Assembly: GCF_963518785.1 (NCBI RefSeq)
Contig: NZ_CAUQKJ010000008.1
Location: forward strand, 1 to 64,000
Origin: an uncultured Campylobacter sp.
GTDB lineage: Bacteria > Campylobacterota > Campylobacteria > Campylobacterales > Campylobacteraceae
Direction of reading: 5' to 3'
Length of the DNA stretch: 64,000 nt
Part shown: positions 54,079-62,770 of the stretch, one piece after another
Position numbering within the stretch: the stretch's first letter is position 1
Layout of the letters: every line of letters starts with the position of its first letter
Notes under the pieces: generated by a model
What the model saw: the letters and a program-made list of their open reading frames with translations, nothing else
Told to the model about the DNA's origin: nothing
Databases searched by the model: none
Made by a program: the position numbers and the translations under genes

Positions 54079-54468
54079 CTAATCATAATTAAAGTTATAT
54101 GGTTTGTAGCCGAAAATATGCAATGTCTTTAAGGCTAGCTCTCTAACCTCTATCCAGGATGGATTGTGATGGACTAGGTATTCATAATCGTCCGCCTCCA
54201 ACAAGCTACGGTCGTTAAAATTTTTATCTATAAGTTCCACAAGTACTCTTAGCGCATCCCTCTCGTATGGCAGGAAGCAAAATTCAAATTGCTCCAATAA
54301 AGCGTTCTTGCATTCGGTATATAAAAATTCTACCATTTCCAATGGGCTTTCGTAATATTCAACCGCAGGATGTATCAAATGATCAACTTGATATTCCAAA
54401 GATGCCATACGACATAGATTAACCATAAGCCCGCTTTTCCTAAATATCTCTTTTCCGTTAATTTGCAT
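54079..54468 (-). CDS. Hypothetical protein, paralogue pair member A
   Basis: A 129-residue acidic protein without signal peptide or membrane helix. It is closely similar to the next gene upstream (54504-54890): both start MQINGKEIF, share CFLPYERDALR and end with SWIEVRELALKTLHIFGY. Identity by eye is about two thirds. The leaders are also alike (AAAAGGAAA shortly before the ATG). The small acidic soluble type, tandem copies and neighbours suggest an immunity protein for a polymorphic or contact-dependent toxin. No toxin gene is visible, and I do not recognise the family. Confidence 0.65.
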   Translation of the reverse strand: MQINGKEIFRKSGLMVNLCRMASLEYQVDHLIHPAVEYYESPLEMVEFLYTECKNALLEQFEFCFLPYERDALRVLVELIDKNFNDRSLLEADDYEYLVHHNPSWIEVRELALKTLHIFGYKPYNFNYD

Positions 54469-54503
54469 TTGGGTTTCCTTTTATTGTATATGGTTTCTCG
54501 GAC

Positions 54504-54890
54504 TTAATCATAGTCGAAGTCATCCAAATCATAGCCGAAAATATGCAAAGTTTTTAAAGCTAATTCTCTGACCTCTATCCAAGATTTATTGTGATATACC
54601 AAATACTCACCTATGCCTTCTAGCAAGCTTTGATCTTTAAAGTATCTATCTATGAGCTCCAAAAGTTCTCTTAGTGCATCTCTCTCGTATGGCAGGAAAC
54701 AAAATTCAAACCGCTCCAATAAAGCATTTTCGCATTCGGTATATAAAAGATCTGCCATTTCAGATGGACTTTCATAATATTTAGCCGTAGGATGAGCGAT
54801 ATATTTATCCTGGTATTCAAAAGAAGCCATTAGGCTTAAATAAAACATAAGACCGCCTTTTTCAAATATCTCTTTTCCGTTAATTTGCAT
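54504..54890 (-). CDS. Hypothetical protein, paralogue pair member B
   Basis: A 128-residue acidic protein, the tandem paralogue of the gene at 54079-54468, which lies 35 bases downstream. Differences concentrate in the middle (residues 10-55) and at the extreme C-terminus, whereas the segment around CFLPYERDALR and WIEVRELALKTLHIFG is nearly identical. Such a pattern is seen when immunity genes duplicate and diverge towards different toxin variants. The family is unknown to me, and the immunity role is an inference from context. Confidence 0.65.
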   Translation of the reverse strand: MQINGKEIFEKGGLMFYLSLMASFEYQDKYIAHPTAKYYESPSEMADLLYTECENALLERFEFCFLPYERDALRELLELIDRYFKDQSLLEGIGEYLVYHNKSWIEVRELALKTLHIFGYDLDDFDYD

Positions 54891-54983
54891 TTGGATTTCC
54901 TTTTATTGGGATATGGGTTTTGCCCGCATTATATCGTAATATATTTTTAAAATTCTCGCAAAAATTATCATTTTATAAAACTA

Positions 54984-55550
54984 CTATTTTAAAAGTGTAA
55001 TTTGTTTTAAAGCCTTTTTCGCGCATCCCCTTAGATCCTCTTCACTTAATGAATCGCCTACCGTATCATCACCCCTCAACTCTTCGTCTGGTTCGAATTC
55101 ATCGATATCGGCAAGAAGTCTATTAAGCGGCTCATAATATTCATCGGGAAAATTTTTATCATTCATAAATTTATCCCAATATATCTTTTCAAATTCAAAT
55201 ACGTCGATTCTGTTTTGCAAAAAATCCTCTATTATTTTTATATATTCCTCTATCATAAGAGCCCCTTTCAGATATATTTTAATCGCCCGCCGCTTTAACC
55301 TTAGAACCAACCATAAATTACTATCGATATTCACGCCTTCGCATAAATTTTTTATAATTGTTAAGTCGTTAGAAGAAATTTTTATATCATATTCATACAT
55401 TTGAACTAAAAAATCTTCCAGCGCTATACCATATTCTCCAGCTTTAACCAGCTCTTCCAAATAAATTACAAAGTCGCACCGACCGACTCCGGCAAATTCA
55501 TCTTCGTAATTACGGAACAAATTTAAAAATATCAAATCGCCGTGTCTCAT
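54984..55550 (-). CDS. Putative two-part immunity protein (MafI-like plus colicin-immunity-like)
   Basis: A 188-residue acidic protein in which two immunity-like modules can be seen. Residues 25-75 (IYLEELVKAGEYGIALEDFLVQM) resemble MafI-type immunity proteins. Residues 100-188 (MIEEYIKIIEDFLQNRIDVF, then LLADIDEFEPDEELRG and SLSEEDLRGCAKKAL) resemble the colicin D-type immunity domain family, whose members are about 90 residues. A fusion of both would be unusual; alternatively a lost stop codon joined two genes. It lies upstream of the paralogue pair on the same strand. Assignment of both parts is from memory of family patterns and needs a profile search. Confidence 0.55.
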   Translation of the reverse strand: MRHGDLIFLNLFRNYEDEFAGVGRCDFVIYLEELVKAGEYGIALEDFLVQMYEYDIKISSNDLTIIKNLCEGVNIDSNLWLVLRLKRRAIKIYLKGALMIEEYIKIIEDFLQNRIDVFEFEKIYWDKFMNDKNFPDEYYEPLNRLLADIDEFEPDEELRGDDTVGDSLSEEDLRGCAKKALKQITLLK

Positions 55551-55667
55551 TCGCCACTTTCCTTAAATTTATTTCTCATCGCCGCCCATTTTGAAAATCT
55601 AAATTTAATACTACAAATTTTATACGGCTAGAATAAAATGGCTTAAAAATGCTTATTCTCCTAAATT

Positions 55668-56279
55668 TCATGTCTCGTACCACTTCGTTACATTTCCTTC
55701 TTCGTCGGTATCAACCTCTATGTGTTCGTATTTGTTGCAGAGGCTCGGAATTAAAATTTCATTATAATATCTTTTACCGCATTCCGTGATAAATATATAC
55801 ATATTGTAATGGCACCACCGATCCGGCTCCTCCCAAAAGGCGCTGTCTGCATGAGTATGGTTTTTTAGATATTCGTATGGGCAAGCTATAAATTTATCTA
55901 AATTATAAAAGAAATTTTCTCTTAAAATTTTCCATTCTTCAAATTTTTTCATATTTGAATTTATATTAGCGCTATTTTTATATTTTATGTCGGTATCTAT
56001 GAAATTATTTAGATAAAACTGCCCAAATAGCATTATTAAAATATCTCTTACATTATCATCGCATAAGCTAAAATTATGAATTAATGTGCTAGCGATAGAA
56101 TCGGTCTCATAGACTTCGGTGCTTTTCATTAGGCTAAACGCCTCAAGCTCATAAAAATCCAGCGATCTTTTCCCGCTCACGGCTTGAAAATCTTTAAAAA
56201 TCTTAAACCTAAAATCTTCCGCTTCGCTAAAGAAATAGACGTATGGACTTAAATTTAGATTAAGTGCTTTTATTCTCAT
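55668..56279 (-). CDS. Hypothetical protein in immunity-like array
   Basis: A 203-residue soluble protein, rich in aromatic residues and Asn, starting MRIKALNLNLSPYVYFFSEA. It has no signal peptide or membrane segment and no family that I recognise. The C-terminus (EHIEVDTDEEGNVTKWYET) is acidic. Base composition is AT-rich like its neighbours and unlike the flanking housekeeping genes, suggesting acquisition by transfer. By position it could be another immunity protein. Confidence 0.6.
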   Translation of the reverse strand: MRIKALNLNLSPYVYFFSEAEDFRFKIFKDFQAVSGKRSLDFYELEAFSLMKSTEVYETDSIASTLIHNFSLCDDNVRDILIMLFGQFYLNNFIDTDIKYKNSANINSNMKKFEEWKILRENFFYNLDKFIACPYEYLKNHTHADSAFWEEPDRWCHYNMYIFITECGKRYYNEILIPSLCNKYEHIEVDTDEEGNVTKWYET

Positions 56280-56317
56280 TTTATACCGTCCAAACTACTG
56301 TTTTTCGCATTTTAGTA

Positions 56318-56650
56318 TTATTTTGCATAATAAGCTCTTCCTTGCTGCGTTTCGGTTGCACAAAAGTATTTGCTATTTACGCCAACCGGCTCATAACTTT
56401 TATCATCTCTTAAAATATTTAAAATTTCAGATTTATCACATATCTCTTTCATTTCTGTATCATAACCCCAGTTTGAACTAAACAATCTTATATAACCTTG
56501 CTCGTATAAAAACAATAAAATTTCTTTCGCCACTTTAAGCGAATTGGCAACGTTAATAGAATTTAATTCCCAAACGATCTCCCATAAAGAGATATAATCG
56601 CCATCTTCGATTATTACCGATAAAATAGTTAAAATCGTCTTTTTATTCAT
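56318..56650 (-). CDS. Hypothetical small protein, possible winged-helix
   Basis: A 110-residue protein with a helical N-terminal half (ILTILSVIIEDGDYISLWEIVWELN, then VAKEILLFLYEQGYIRLFSS) that looks like a winged-helix arrangement, followed by an acidic C-terminus. This arrangement occurs in several immunity families of polymorphic toxins, but I cannot name one. It overlaps the Imm41-like gene upstream by 8 nt, so they are probably translated together. Confidence 0.6.
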   Translation of the reverse strand: MNKKTILTILSVIIEDGDYISLWEIVWELNSINVANSLKVAKEILLFLYEQGYIRLFSSNWGYDTEMKEICDKSEILNILRDDKSYEPVGVNSKYFCATETQQGRAYYAK

Positions 56651-57122
56651 TTAAAATCGTATTTCCTTTTAATGGAATTTTAACTACCGCACCGTCTTTG
56701 CTATTTTTAGCACAAGACTCTAGCGTACAATTTTCATAGAAAAATTTAATTTTATAAAAATTCTCATCCCCTGACGCAACCGCCAATAATAAGCTTTTTA
56801 TGCGACGAAATCTATCGAAAATATTTGGCTTTGTATCTTCTTGATATTCATACGTTTTAAAACATTCGCTTTTTGCGTCTATATCTACGTCGCGCCAACT
56901 TCCGTTTAGAAATATATCATTAGAGATAGAAATAATGCCTTGCATTATTTCTGGGTCCAACTCTTTATTTTTATAATGCTGCAAAATCTTTTTTAAATCG
57001 GCTTCCAATTTCCAATATTCATCATCGGACCATAGATTATTATCTAAAATCATACCTATGAACGAATTTGCATCATATCTATCATCAAATGCGGTATTTC
57101 TATAAAAATTTACAAGATTCAT
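56643..57122 (-). CDS. Imm41-like immunity protein, copy 1
   Basis: A 159-residue protein beginning NLVNFYRNTAFDDRYDANSF after the Met. The order FYRNT...SFIGMILDNNLWSDDEYWKLEADLKKIL...IFDRFRRIKSLLLAVASG resembles Imm41, an immunity family of bacterial polymorphic toxins. It is homologous to the neighbouring gene at 57127-57513 (shared SFxGxxxxxxxWSDxxYWxLxxxLxxILxxYxNKxL). I chose the ATG at 57122, 8 bases after AAAGGA, rather than the first in-frame ATG, which overlaps the upstream gene. No toxin is near. Confidence 0.6.
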   Translation of the reverse strand: MNLVNFYRNTAFDDRYDANSFIGMILDNNLWSDDEYWKLEADLKKILQHYKNKELDPEIMQGIISISNDIFLNGSWRDVDIDAKSECFKTYEYQEDTKPNIFDRFRRIKSLLLAVASGDENFYKIKFFYENCTLESCAKNSKDGAVVKIPLKGNTILNE

Positions 57123-57126
57123 TGCA

Positions 57127-57513
57127 TTAATCCTTTGGAACATACCAAAAACCGCTATTGCTAAATTCTTCTTTGAATACGATGCTGTTGCACAGAACCT
57201 TTAATCTTTCAAATCTATCATATATGCTAGGCACTACGCCGTCGCTGTTTTTTGCACACAGCATATTGCTTACATAAATTTCCGATTTGTCCTCCACGCC
57301 GATAACATCATTAAATATCGCTAGTATTGCGATGAAAATTTCTTTTGGAAGCGTTTTGTTATGATAAAAACTCAAAATCTGCATTAAAGCTTTATCTAAC
57401 TCCCAATAGTCGCAATCCGACCAAGTTTTTTGATATATAAATTTTCCAACAAACGAATTGATGCTAAATTTATCAGAATTCGTTGAATTTTGGTATAAAA
57501 GCTCTAAGTCCAT
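57127..57513 (-). CDS. Imm41-like immunity protein, copy 2 (short)
   Basis: A 128-residue diverged homologue of the gene downstream (56643-57122). It keeps SFVGKFIYQKTWSDCDYWELDKALMQILSFYHNKTLPKE and SIYDRFERLKVL but ends about 30 residues earlier, with GFWYVPKD. It may therefore be a truncated or shorter variant. The stop lies 4 bases before the next start. Two adjacent diverged copies suggest expansion of an immunity repertoire. Confidence 0.6.
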   Translation of the reverse strand: MDLELLYQNSTNSDKFSINSFVGKFIYQKTWSDCDYWELDKALMQILSFYHNKTLPKEIFIAILAIFNDVIGVEDKSEIYVSNMLCAKNSDGVVPSIYDRFERLKVLCNSIVFKEEFSNSGFWYVPKD

Positions 57514-57585
57514 TAATCACCGCCTTTTTCATTTCTTTATTAATTTTAGCTATCTTTATGGCGAATTTGCGTTTATAAAAATCGA

Positions 57586-57921
57586 TTATTTTCTGCTTGG
57601 TAACTCTTTAGATAAAATTTCTGAATCAGGATACAATTTTTTCAAAAATTCTATCTCTTCTTGATCTAGCTCATCTAAAACCTCTTCTGTTGGTCTTTCG
57701 CTTAAAATTTTTCCATAAACCAAACTCAACCTTTTATATGCGCGCGGGTTACCGTTCTTTTCAAATTGCCTTATTATAGCAATTCTGCACTCTTTTTTTA
57801 TTTCGGTATCGCCCATAAAAAGATCTTTTATATCGCGAGAGGCGCTTTGCTCTTTATATAGATAAAATATCCACGCAAATAATATTATAGCGGCGGCAAT
57901 AAAGTAAATTTTATTTTTCAT
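57586..57921 (-). CDS. Small membrane-anchored hypothetical protein
   Basis: A predicted 111-residue protein: one N-terminal membrane helix (KNKIYFIAAAIILFAWIFYL) and a charged soluble part (SRDIKDLFMGDTEIKKECRI, then EVLDELDQEEIEFLKKLYPD). I use the ATG at 57921; the frame continues 20 codons upstream without a convincing start. It is the first gene of the AT-rich array and lies about 95 bases from tRNA-Lys. Function is unknown; it may be an immunity protein acting at the membrane. Confidence 0.6.
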   Translation of the reverse strand: MKNKIYFIAAAIILFAWIFYLYKEQSASRDIKDLFMGDTEIKKECRIAIIRQFEKNGNPRAYKRLSLVYGKILSERPTEEVLDELDQEEIEFLKKLYPDSEILSKELPSRK

Positions 57922-58015
57922 GAAAGCTCTTATTCTTGTTATATACTTACTTATTTTTAGCTTTTTAGATATAAACATCAATATATAGAATTTACGATTT
58001 AATTAGTAATAAAAG

Positions 58016-58091
58016 TGGTGTCCTGCGTTGGATTCGAACCAACGACCCCCTCATTAAAAGTGAGATGCTCTACCTACTGAGCTAGCAAGAC
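58016..58091 (-). tRNA. tRNA-Lys (anticodon TTT)
   Basis: Acceptor GTCTTGC pairs with GCAGGAC (one G-T pair), the loop CTTTTAA gives anticodon TTT (plus-strand 58056-58058), the T-arm has GGTTCGAATCC and CCA is encoded. Confidence 0.95.
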
Positions 58092-58102
58092 ATCGTAAGA
58101 AG

Positions 58103-58179
58103 TGGCGCGACGAATGGGGCTCGAACCCACGACCTCCGCCGTGACAGGGCGGCATTCTAACCAGCTGAACTACCGTCGC
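58103..58179 (-). tRNA. tRNA-Asp (anticodon GTC)
   Basis: Acceptor GCGACGG pairs with TCGTCGC, the loop CTGTCAC gives anticodon GTC (plus-strand 58143-58145), GGTTCGAGCCC forms the T-loop region and CCA is encoded. It is 11 bases upstream of tRNA-Lys and probably cotranscribed. Confidence 0.95.
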
Positions 58180-58239
58180 ACCAAAAATCACACTCGCAGC
58201 GCAAGTGTTAAAGAAGTATGAAATCCAAGGATTTCAAAA

Positions 58240-58315
58240 TGGTGGTCGCTGTAGGGATCGAACCTGCGACATCCACCTTGTAAGGGTGGCGCTCTACCAG
58301 CTGAGCTAAGCGACC
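58240..58315 (-). tRNA. tRNA-Val (anticodon TAC)
   Basis: Acceptor GGTCGCT pairs with AGCGACC, the loop CTTACAA gives TAC (plus-strand 58280-58282), and CCA is encoded. It is the first of the Val-Asp-Lys cluster on the minus strand. Confidence 0.95.
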
Positions 58316-58399
58316 GTTTGGGTTTAAAAAAGAAATGTGATTATATATCCAATACGATTAATTTTCACTTAAACAATGATGAAAAGACTGAAATTGTGC

Positions 58400-58405
58400 T
58401 ATACT
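58400..58405 (+). promoter_or_regulatory. Probable -10 box for the lytic transglycosylase gene
   Basis: TATACT preceded by AAATTGTGC, 38 bases before the ATG at 58444. Confidence 0.45.
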
Positions 58406-58443
58406 TGCGACATAAAATTTTATCAAAGGCTCGGTAAATTTAG

Positions 58444-59031
58444 ATGAAAAAGTTGCTTTTCGCCCTGTTTTTGGCGCTTCAAGCCCCCGCTTACTCGCCG
58501 AACGAGATCGTAAACGCCATCGCCGCAGTAGCGCAAAACGAAGGGGTAAAGCCTGAAATTTTATACACTATCGTCAAAATCGAAAGCGACTTCGAGCCCT
58601 ACACGATCTCCTTTTTGACAAACAAAGCAAACGCCGATTATTTCGCAAGCCTGCGCAATCAAAATATCCGCATCAAGACGAGCAACTATAGCCTAAATTC
58701 CAGCAAATGGGTCGTTACGATCATACCGGCAAACGAAATTTACGCCGTGCAGATCGCCAAGTACCTGTACGAGGATGGCTTTAGCATCGACGTGGGACTC
58801 GGGCAGCTAAACGCCGTAAATTTCAGCCAAAATGAGATAGATTATATATTTAACCCAATGTACAACCTCACCAAATGCGCTAAAATTCTACGCAAATGCT
58901 GGAATGCTAAAGACAAAAATATCAAAGACACGATCGAGTGCTACAACTACGGCATGCGCAAACGCTACTCAAACCCCTACTACAAGCGATTTTACGAACA
59001 TTACGAGAAATTTTTCGGCAAGCCCTATTAA
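58444..59031 (+). CDS. SLT-type lytic transglycosylase
   Basis: A 195-residue exported protein. Residues 1-17 form a signal peptide. The transglycosylase (SLT) domain carries the catalytic Glu in ILYTIVKIESDFEPY (E47) and the later family segments DVGLGQLNAVNF, NLTKCAKILRKCW and ECYNYGM. These enzymes cleave the MurNAc-GlcNAc bond with anhydro-ring formation. The short, single-domain form is similar to those attached to secretion or conjugation systems and to general wall turnover; no such system is in view. kdsA follows 51 bases later. Confidence 0.88.
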   Translation: MKKLLFALFLALQAPAYSPNEIVNAIAAVAQNEGVKPEILYTIVKIESDFEPYTISFLTNKANADYFASLRNQNIRIKTSNYSLNSSKWVVTIIPANEIYAVQIAKYLYEDGFSIDVGLGQLNAVNFSQNEIDYIFNPMYNLTKCAKILRKCWNAKDKNIKDTIECYNYGMRKRYSNPYYKRFYEHYEKFFGKPY

Positions 59032-59052
59032 GAGTTAGTAAAATTTCGCTAA

Positions 59053-60123
<1,071 letters not shown>

Positions 60124-60595
60124 AGCGGGCAGCTACAAAATTTCAAATTTAGGCTAGCGAGTTTAAATTTTAATTTCGCCCCGTTGCGCGCGCTAGCCGG
60201 TTCCACGCTTTGCAACAACAAATTCTATATTCACAAGAGCAGGCTTTAAGCGAAACGAGTTCGTATGCCGTACGCTAAAATTTCAAACGTATCGCGCGAC
60301 TATAAAATTTAGCGTATTTATAAATTTACCGCGCGTACTTCATTAAACTTCTAGACTTTGATAAATTTATGCGGTATAGGGCGATCTCCCTGCGCAAACC
60401 GGGCAGTTTCGCGCCGCTAAATTTAAAATTTTAAAAGTCTAACGCGCATAATTTAACTATAAAATTTTGCACCGAATTTCGTAGCCGACAAAGTAAAAAT
60501 TTAATGTAAATTTGCGCTCAAATTCCGATCGTCCAATCCGCCATTGCATGAGCCGCCGCCGCAGAAAATTTAAGTCAAGATTAATGGGACGGGGA
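60124..60595. other. Intergenic interval after kdsA with an 8-bp inverted repeat
   Basis: No gene is visible. GGCTAGCG (60152-60159) and CGCTAGCC (60191-60198) form a perfect 8-bp stem 30 bases after the kdsA stop, a possible terminator. The remainder is AAATTT-rich spacer. Confidence 0.5.
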
Positions 60596-60601
60596 TATAA
60601 T
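60596..60601 (+). promoter_or_regulatory. Probable -10 box for the PH-domain gene
   Basis: Perfect TATAAT 30 bases before the ATG at 60632, with AAAGGAT between. Confidence 0.6.
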
Positions 60602-60631
60602 TCAAGCCTAAAATTCTTTTAAAGGATATTT

Positions 60632-61073
60632 ATGGGTTACGTAGAGTCTAACCTTCTAAATAGCGAAAATGTAATTGCTAAAGCTAAAATTCACCGGGCA
60701 GTTTTTATATCTGCTATCGTCATATTGATTCCCGCGATAGTTGGAATCATAAATAAAGACGATAGACTTTCATTCATTCATATGCTTTGGCGGTTTTATA
60801 GCGGCGCTAATTCATGGGTTTATTGTTTTAAAGACAAACGAGCTTGCTATCACCAATCAGCGTATAATCGGCAAAAAGGGTCTTATTAGTCGAGAAACGG
60901 TGGAGCTAAAATATGAAAAAATCGAAAGCATATCCGTAATGCAGAGTATTTTGGGGAGAATTTTAAAATTCGGCACCATAGTGGTGCGAGGTACCGGCGG
61001 CACGGCGGTTAGCTTCCAATTTATCGCTAATCCCGTAGCGTTTAAAAACAGGGCGATGGAAAAGATCGGCTAG
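60632..61073 (+). pseudogene. Bacterial PH-domain (bPH2/YdbS-like) membrane protein, frameshifted
   Basis: From ATG 60632 the frame reads MGYVESNLLNSENVIAKAKI and a first membrane helix to HMLWRF. At TTTT (60794-60797) the sense moves by +1 and continues IAALIHGFIVLKTNELAITN, RIIGKKGLISRETVELKYEKI and ILGRILKFGTIVVRGTGG to a TAG at 61071-61073. Together this is a typical 146-residue bPH2 protein: two membrane helices and one PH-like domain of unknown ligand. In the uninterrupted frame the product ends after 85 residues with an unrelated tail. One inserted T explains the break. The intact promoter and ribosome binding site suggest recent mutation or a sequence error. Confidence 0.7.
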
Positions 61074-61213
61074 GCTCAGTCTTGCATTTAAATTTAGGTA
61101 GATTATAAAATTTACGTCGCAAATTTTATCTATGCCGCGCCGGCTTTTAAAATTCCAAGCAATTTGTGCTTGCACCGCCGCAGGCATTTTATCTAAAATT
61201 TTGTTTTTGTCGC

Positions 61214-61219
61214 TATAAT
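61214..61219 (+). promoter_or_regulatory. Probable -10 box for tRNA-Glu
   Basis: Perfect TATAAT preceded by TTTTTGTCGC, 10 bases before the first base of the tRNA. Confidence 0.65.
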
Positions 61220-61229
61220 GCGGCTTCTT

Positions 61230-61306
61230 GACCTTTTCGTCTAGTGGCTCAGGACGTTGCATTCTCAGTGCGAAAACGCGTGGTTCAAATCCCGCAAGGG
61301 TCGCCA
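61230..61306 (+). tRNA. tRNA-Glu (anticodon CTC)
   Basis: Acceptor GACCTTT pairs with AAGGGTC, the D-arm GTCTAGTGGCTCAGGAC matches bacterial tRNA-Glu, and CCA is encoded. With anticodon stem TTGCA/TGCGA the loop is TTCTCAG, giving CTC (61264-61266), which reads GAG. A one-base shift of the stem would give TTC but pairs much worse. Confidence 0.85.
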
Positions 61307-61349
61307 TTATGGATTTATACAAGCCTCTTGATTTTAAACGATAAATTTA

Positions 61350-62126
61350 TCATGGACTTTCATATAAGCCGTCCGATTTTAAATAATAGATTTTATCCGC
61401 GATTTTATCGATGAAGTTTTTATCGTGCGAGACGATGATCTCGCTTACGTCAAGCTCCGCCAAAATCCCCGCCACGCGCTCCTGCATCGCCTCATCAAGC
61501 GCCGTCGTAGGCTCGTCCAGCAGTAGTATCCTAGGCTCGCACACCAACGCGCCCGCAAGCGCCACTAGCTTTTTCTCGCCGCCACTTAGATGAAAGGGCA
61601 CCCGCTCGCGTAGATGCTCGATTCCCAAGCGTCGCAGCGTCTCCAGCGCCTTGCGCTCGATCTGCTCTTCGCTTAAAATTTCAAGCTTTTTTAGATGGTC
61701 GTTTTCGCTGCCCTGCCTTAAAATTTGCGCCTTACGGCCAAAAAATTTAGAAAAAATTCCACGCTTTTGCTCCGCATTTTGTGCTCGTTTTAGCCGCTCA
61801 TTTTGCGCACGTAGGCTAAATGCGACGTCCTCAAACACGCTCGCGCACAAAAATTGATCGTCGCTGTTTTGAAATAAAAACCCGATCTCGTGGCGAAATT
61901 TTACAAAATCCTCCGCACACTCAAGCTTCTCGCCGAAAAGCTCGATCTCGCCCTCGCCCCATTGCCTTAGGCCGCCTAAAATTTGAAGCAGACTCGTCTT
62001 GCCCTGCCCGTTCGCGCCCAAGATCGCCACTTTTTCCTTATGCCCTACGCTCAAATTTACGCTGCGAAAAATTTCTCGCTCGCCATTTTTAGCGCTTAAA
62101 CCTAGCGCCTTAAGCGAACAGCTCAT
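61350..62126 (-). CDS. cbiO: ECF transporter ATPase, CbiO/NikO-like
   Basis: A 258-residue ABC ATPase. Walker A is ILGANGQGKTSLLQ, the Q-loop FLFQNSDDQFLC is typical of CbiO, the signature LSGGEKKLVALAGAL, Walker B RILLLDEPTTALDE and switch His IIVSHDKNF are all intact. Between Q-loop and signature a region of about 60 residues (ERLKRAQNAEQKRGIFSKFF and following) is longer than usual. It energises import of Ni2+ or Co2+ with the membrane genes upstream. It overlaps cbiQ by 4 nt and is the last gene of the unit. Confidence 0.92.
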   Translation of the reverse strand: MSCSLKALGLSAKNGEREIFRSVNLSVGHKEKVAILGANGQGKTSLLQILGGLRQWGEGEIELFGEKLECAEDFVKFRHEIGFLFQNSDDQFLCASVFEDVAFSLRAQNERLKRAQNAEQKRGIFSKFFGRKAQILRQGSENDHLKKLEILSEEQIERKALETLRRLGIEHLRERVPFHLSGGEKKLVALAGALVCEPRILLLDEPTTALDEAMQERVAGILAELDVSEIIVSHDKNFIDKIADKIYYLKSDGLYESP

Positions 62127-62770
62127 AAGATAGCTCCGATTTTAATAAATACGCACGCCAGCACGAACGCCAAAAACGAGGCCTCCGAGATGCTCAAGCC
62201 CTCGCGACATTCGTAAAATAGCCTACCGCAAAATCCTCGCGCGCTCATCACCAGGCTTAAATTTCTTGCCTGCTCAAGCGCCGAAATCGCTAAAATTCCA
62301 ACTAAATTCGCATAAATTTTATAGGTGAAAATTCCGCTCGTCCCTACAAATCCGCGCATCCGCAAAAGTGCTTGCAGCCTCGCTAAATCCGAGCGTAAAA
62401 AATTTACGAATCGCCCACAGCAATACACCAAAGAGCTTAGCTTTTCGCCGAGCCCGAGCCCGTAAAATCCGCGCGCGAAAAAATATTCATCCTTGCCGTA
62501 AAATAGCAAAATCGCAAATGCCATTATCAAATTCGCGCGTAAAAATATTACGCCCGCAAGCTCGTAGTTGCCGACTATGGCGGGGCTTAACGCGCTTAAA
62601 ATCGCAAAGATATTTAATACCGCAAGCCTTGTGCAAACCGCGCGCGCAATCGAAATTTTAAGCGCAAAAAGAAGTAGCGGCGGGGCAAAAAACGCTGCGT
62701 AAAGCTGTCCGCTAAGTCCGACGCCGAAGCTGAAGATGAAAAACGCGAGCAGTGATACGGCGGGGCTCAT
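62123..62770 (-). CDS. cbiQ: ECF transporter T component, CbiQ/NikQ-like
   Basis: A membrane protein of about 215 residues that couples the ATPase to the substrate-binding subunit. The CbiQ signature is seen in LARLQALLRMRGFVG and LSLVMSARGFCGRLFY, the two A-R-G coupling motifs. I chose the ATG at 62770 because it overlaps the upstream stop as ATGA; the frame extends 20 codons further, overlapping the neighbour more deeply. Sequence is diverged, so the metal cannot be deduced. Confidence 0.88.
   Translation of the reverse strand: MSPAVSLLAFFIFSFGVGLSGQLYAAFFAPPLLLFALKISIARAVCTRLAVLNIFAILSALSPAIVGNYELAGVIFLRANLIMAFAILLFYGKDEYFFARGFYGLGLGEKLSSLVYCCGRFVNFLRSDLARLQALLRMRGFVGTSGIFTYKIYANLVGILAISALEQARNLSLVMSARGFCGRLFYECREGLSISEASFLAFVLACVFIKIGAIL

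Noticed and set aside
54079..58315. Prophage or integrative element at the tRNA cluster
   Set aside because: No integrase, no structural phage gene and no repeated tRNA 3' end was found at the far side of the array.
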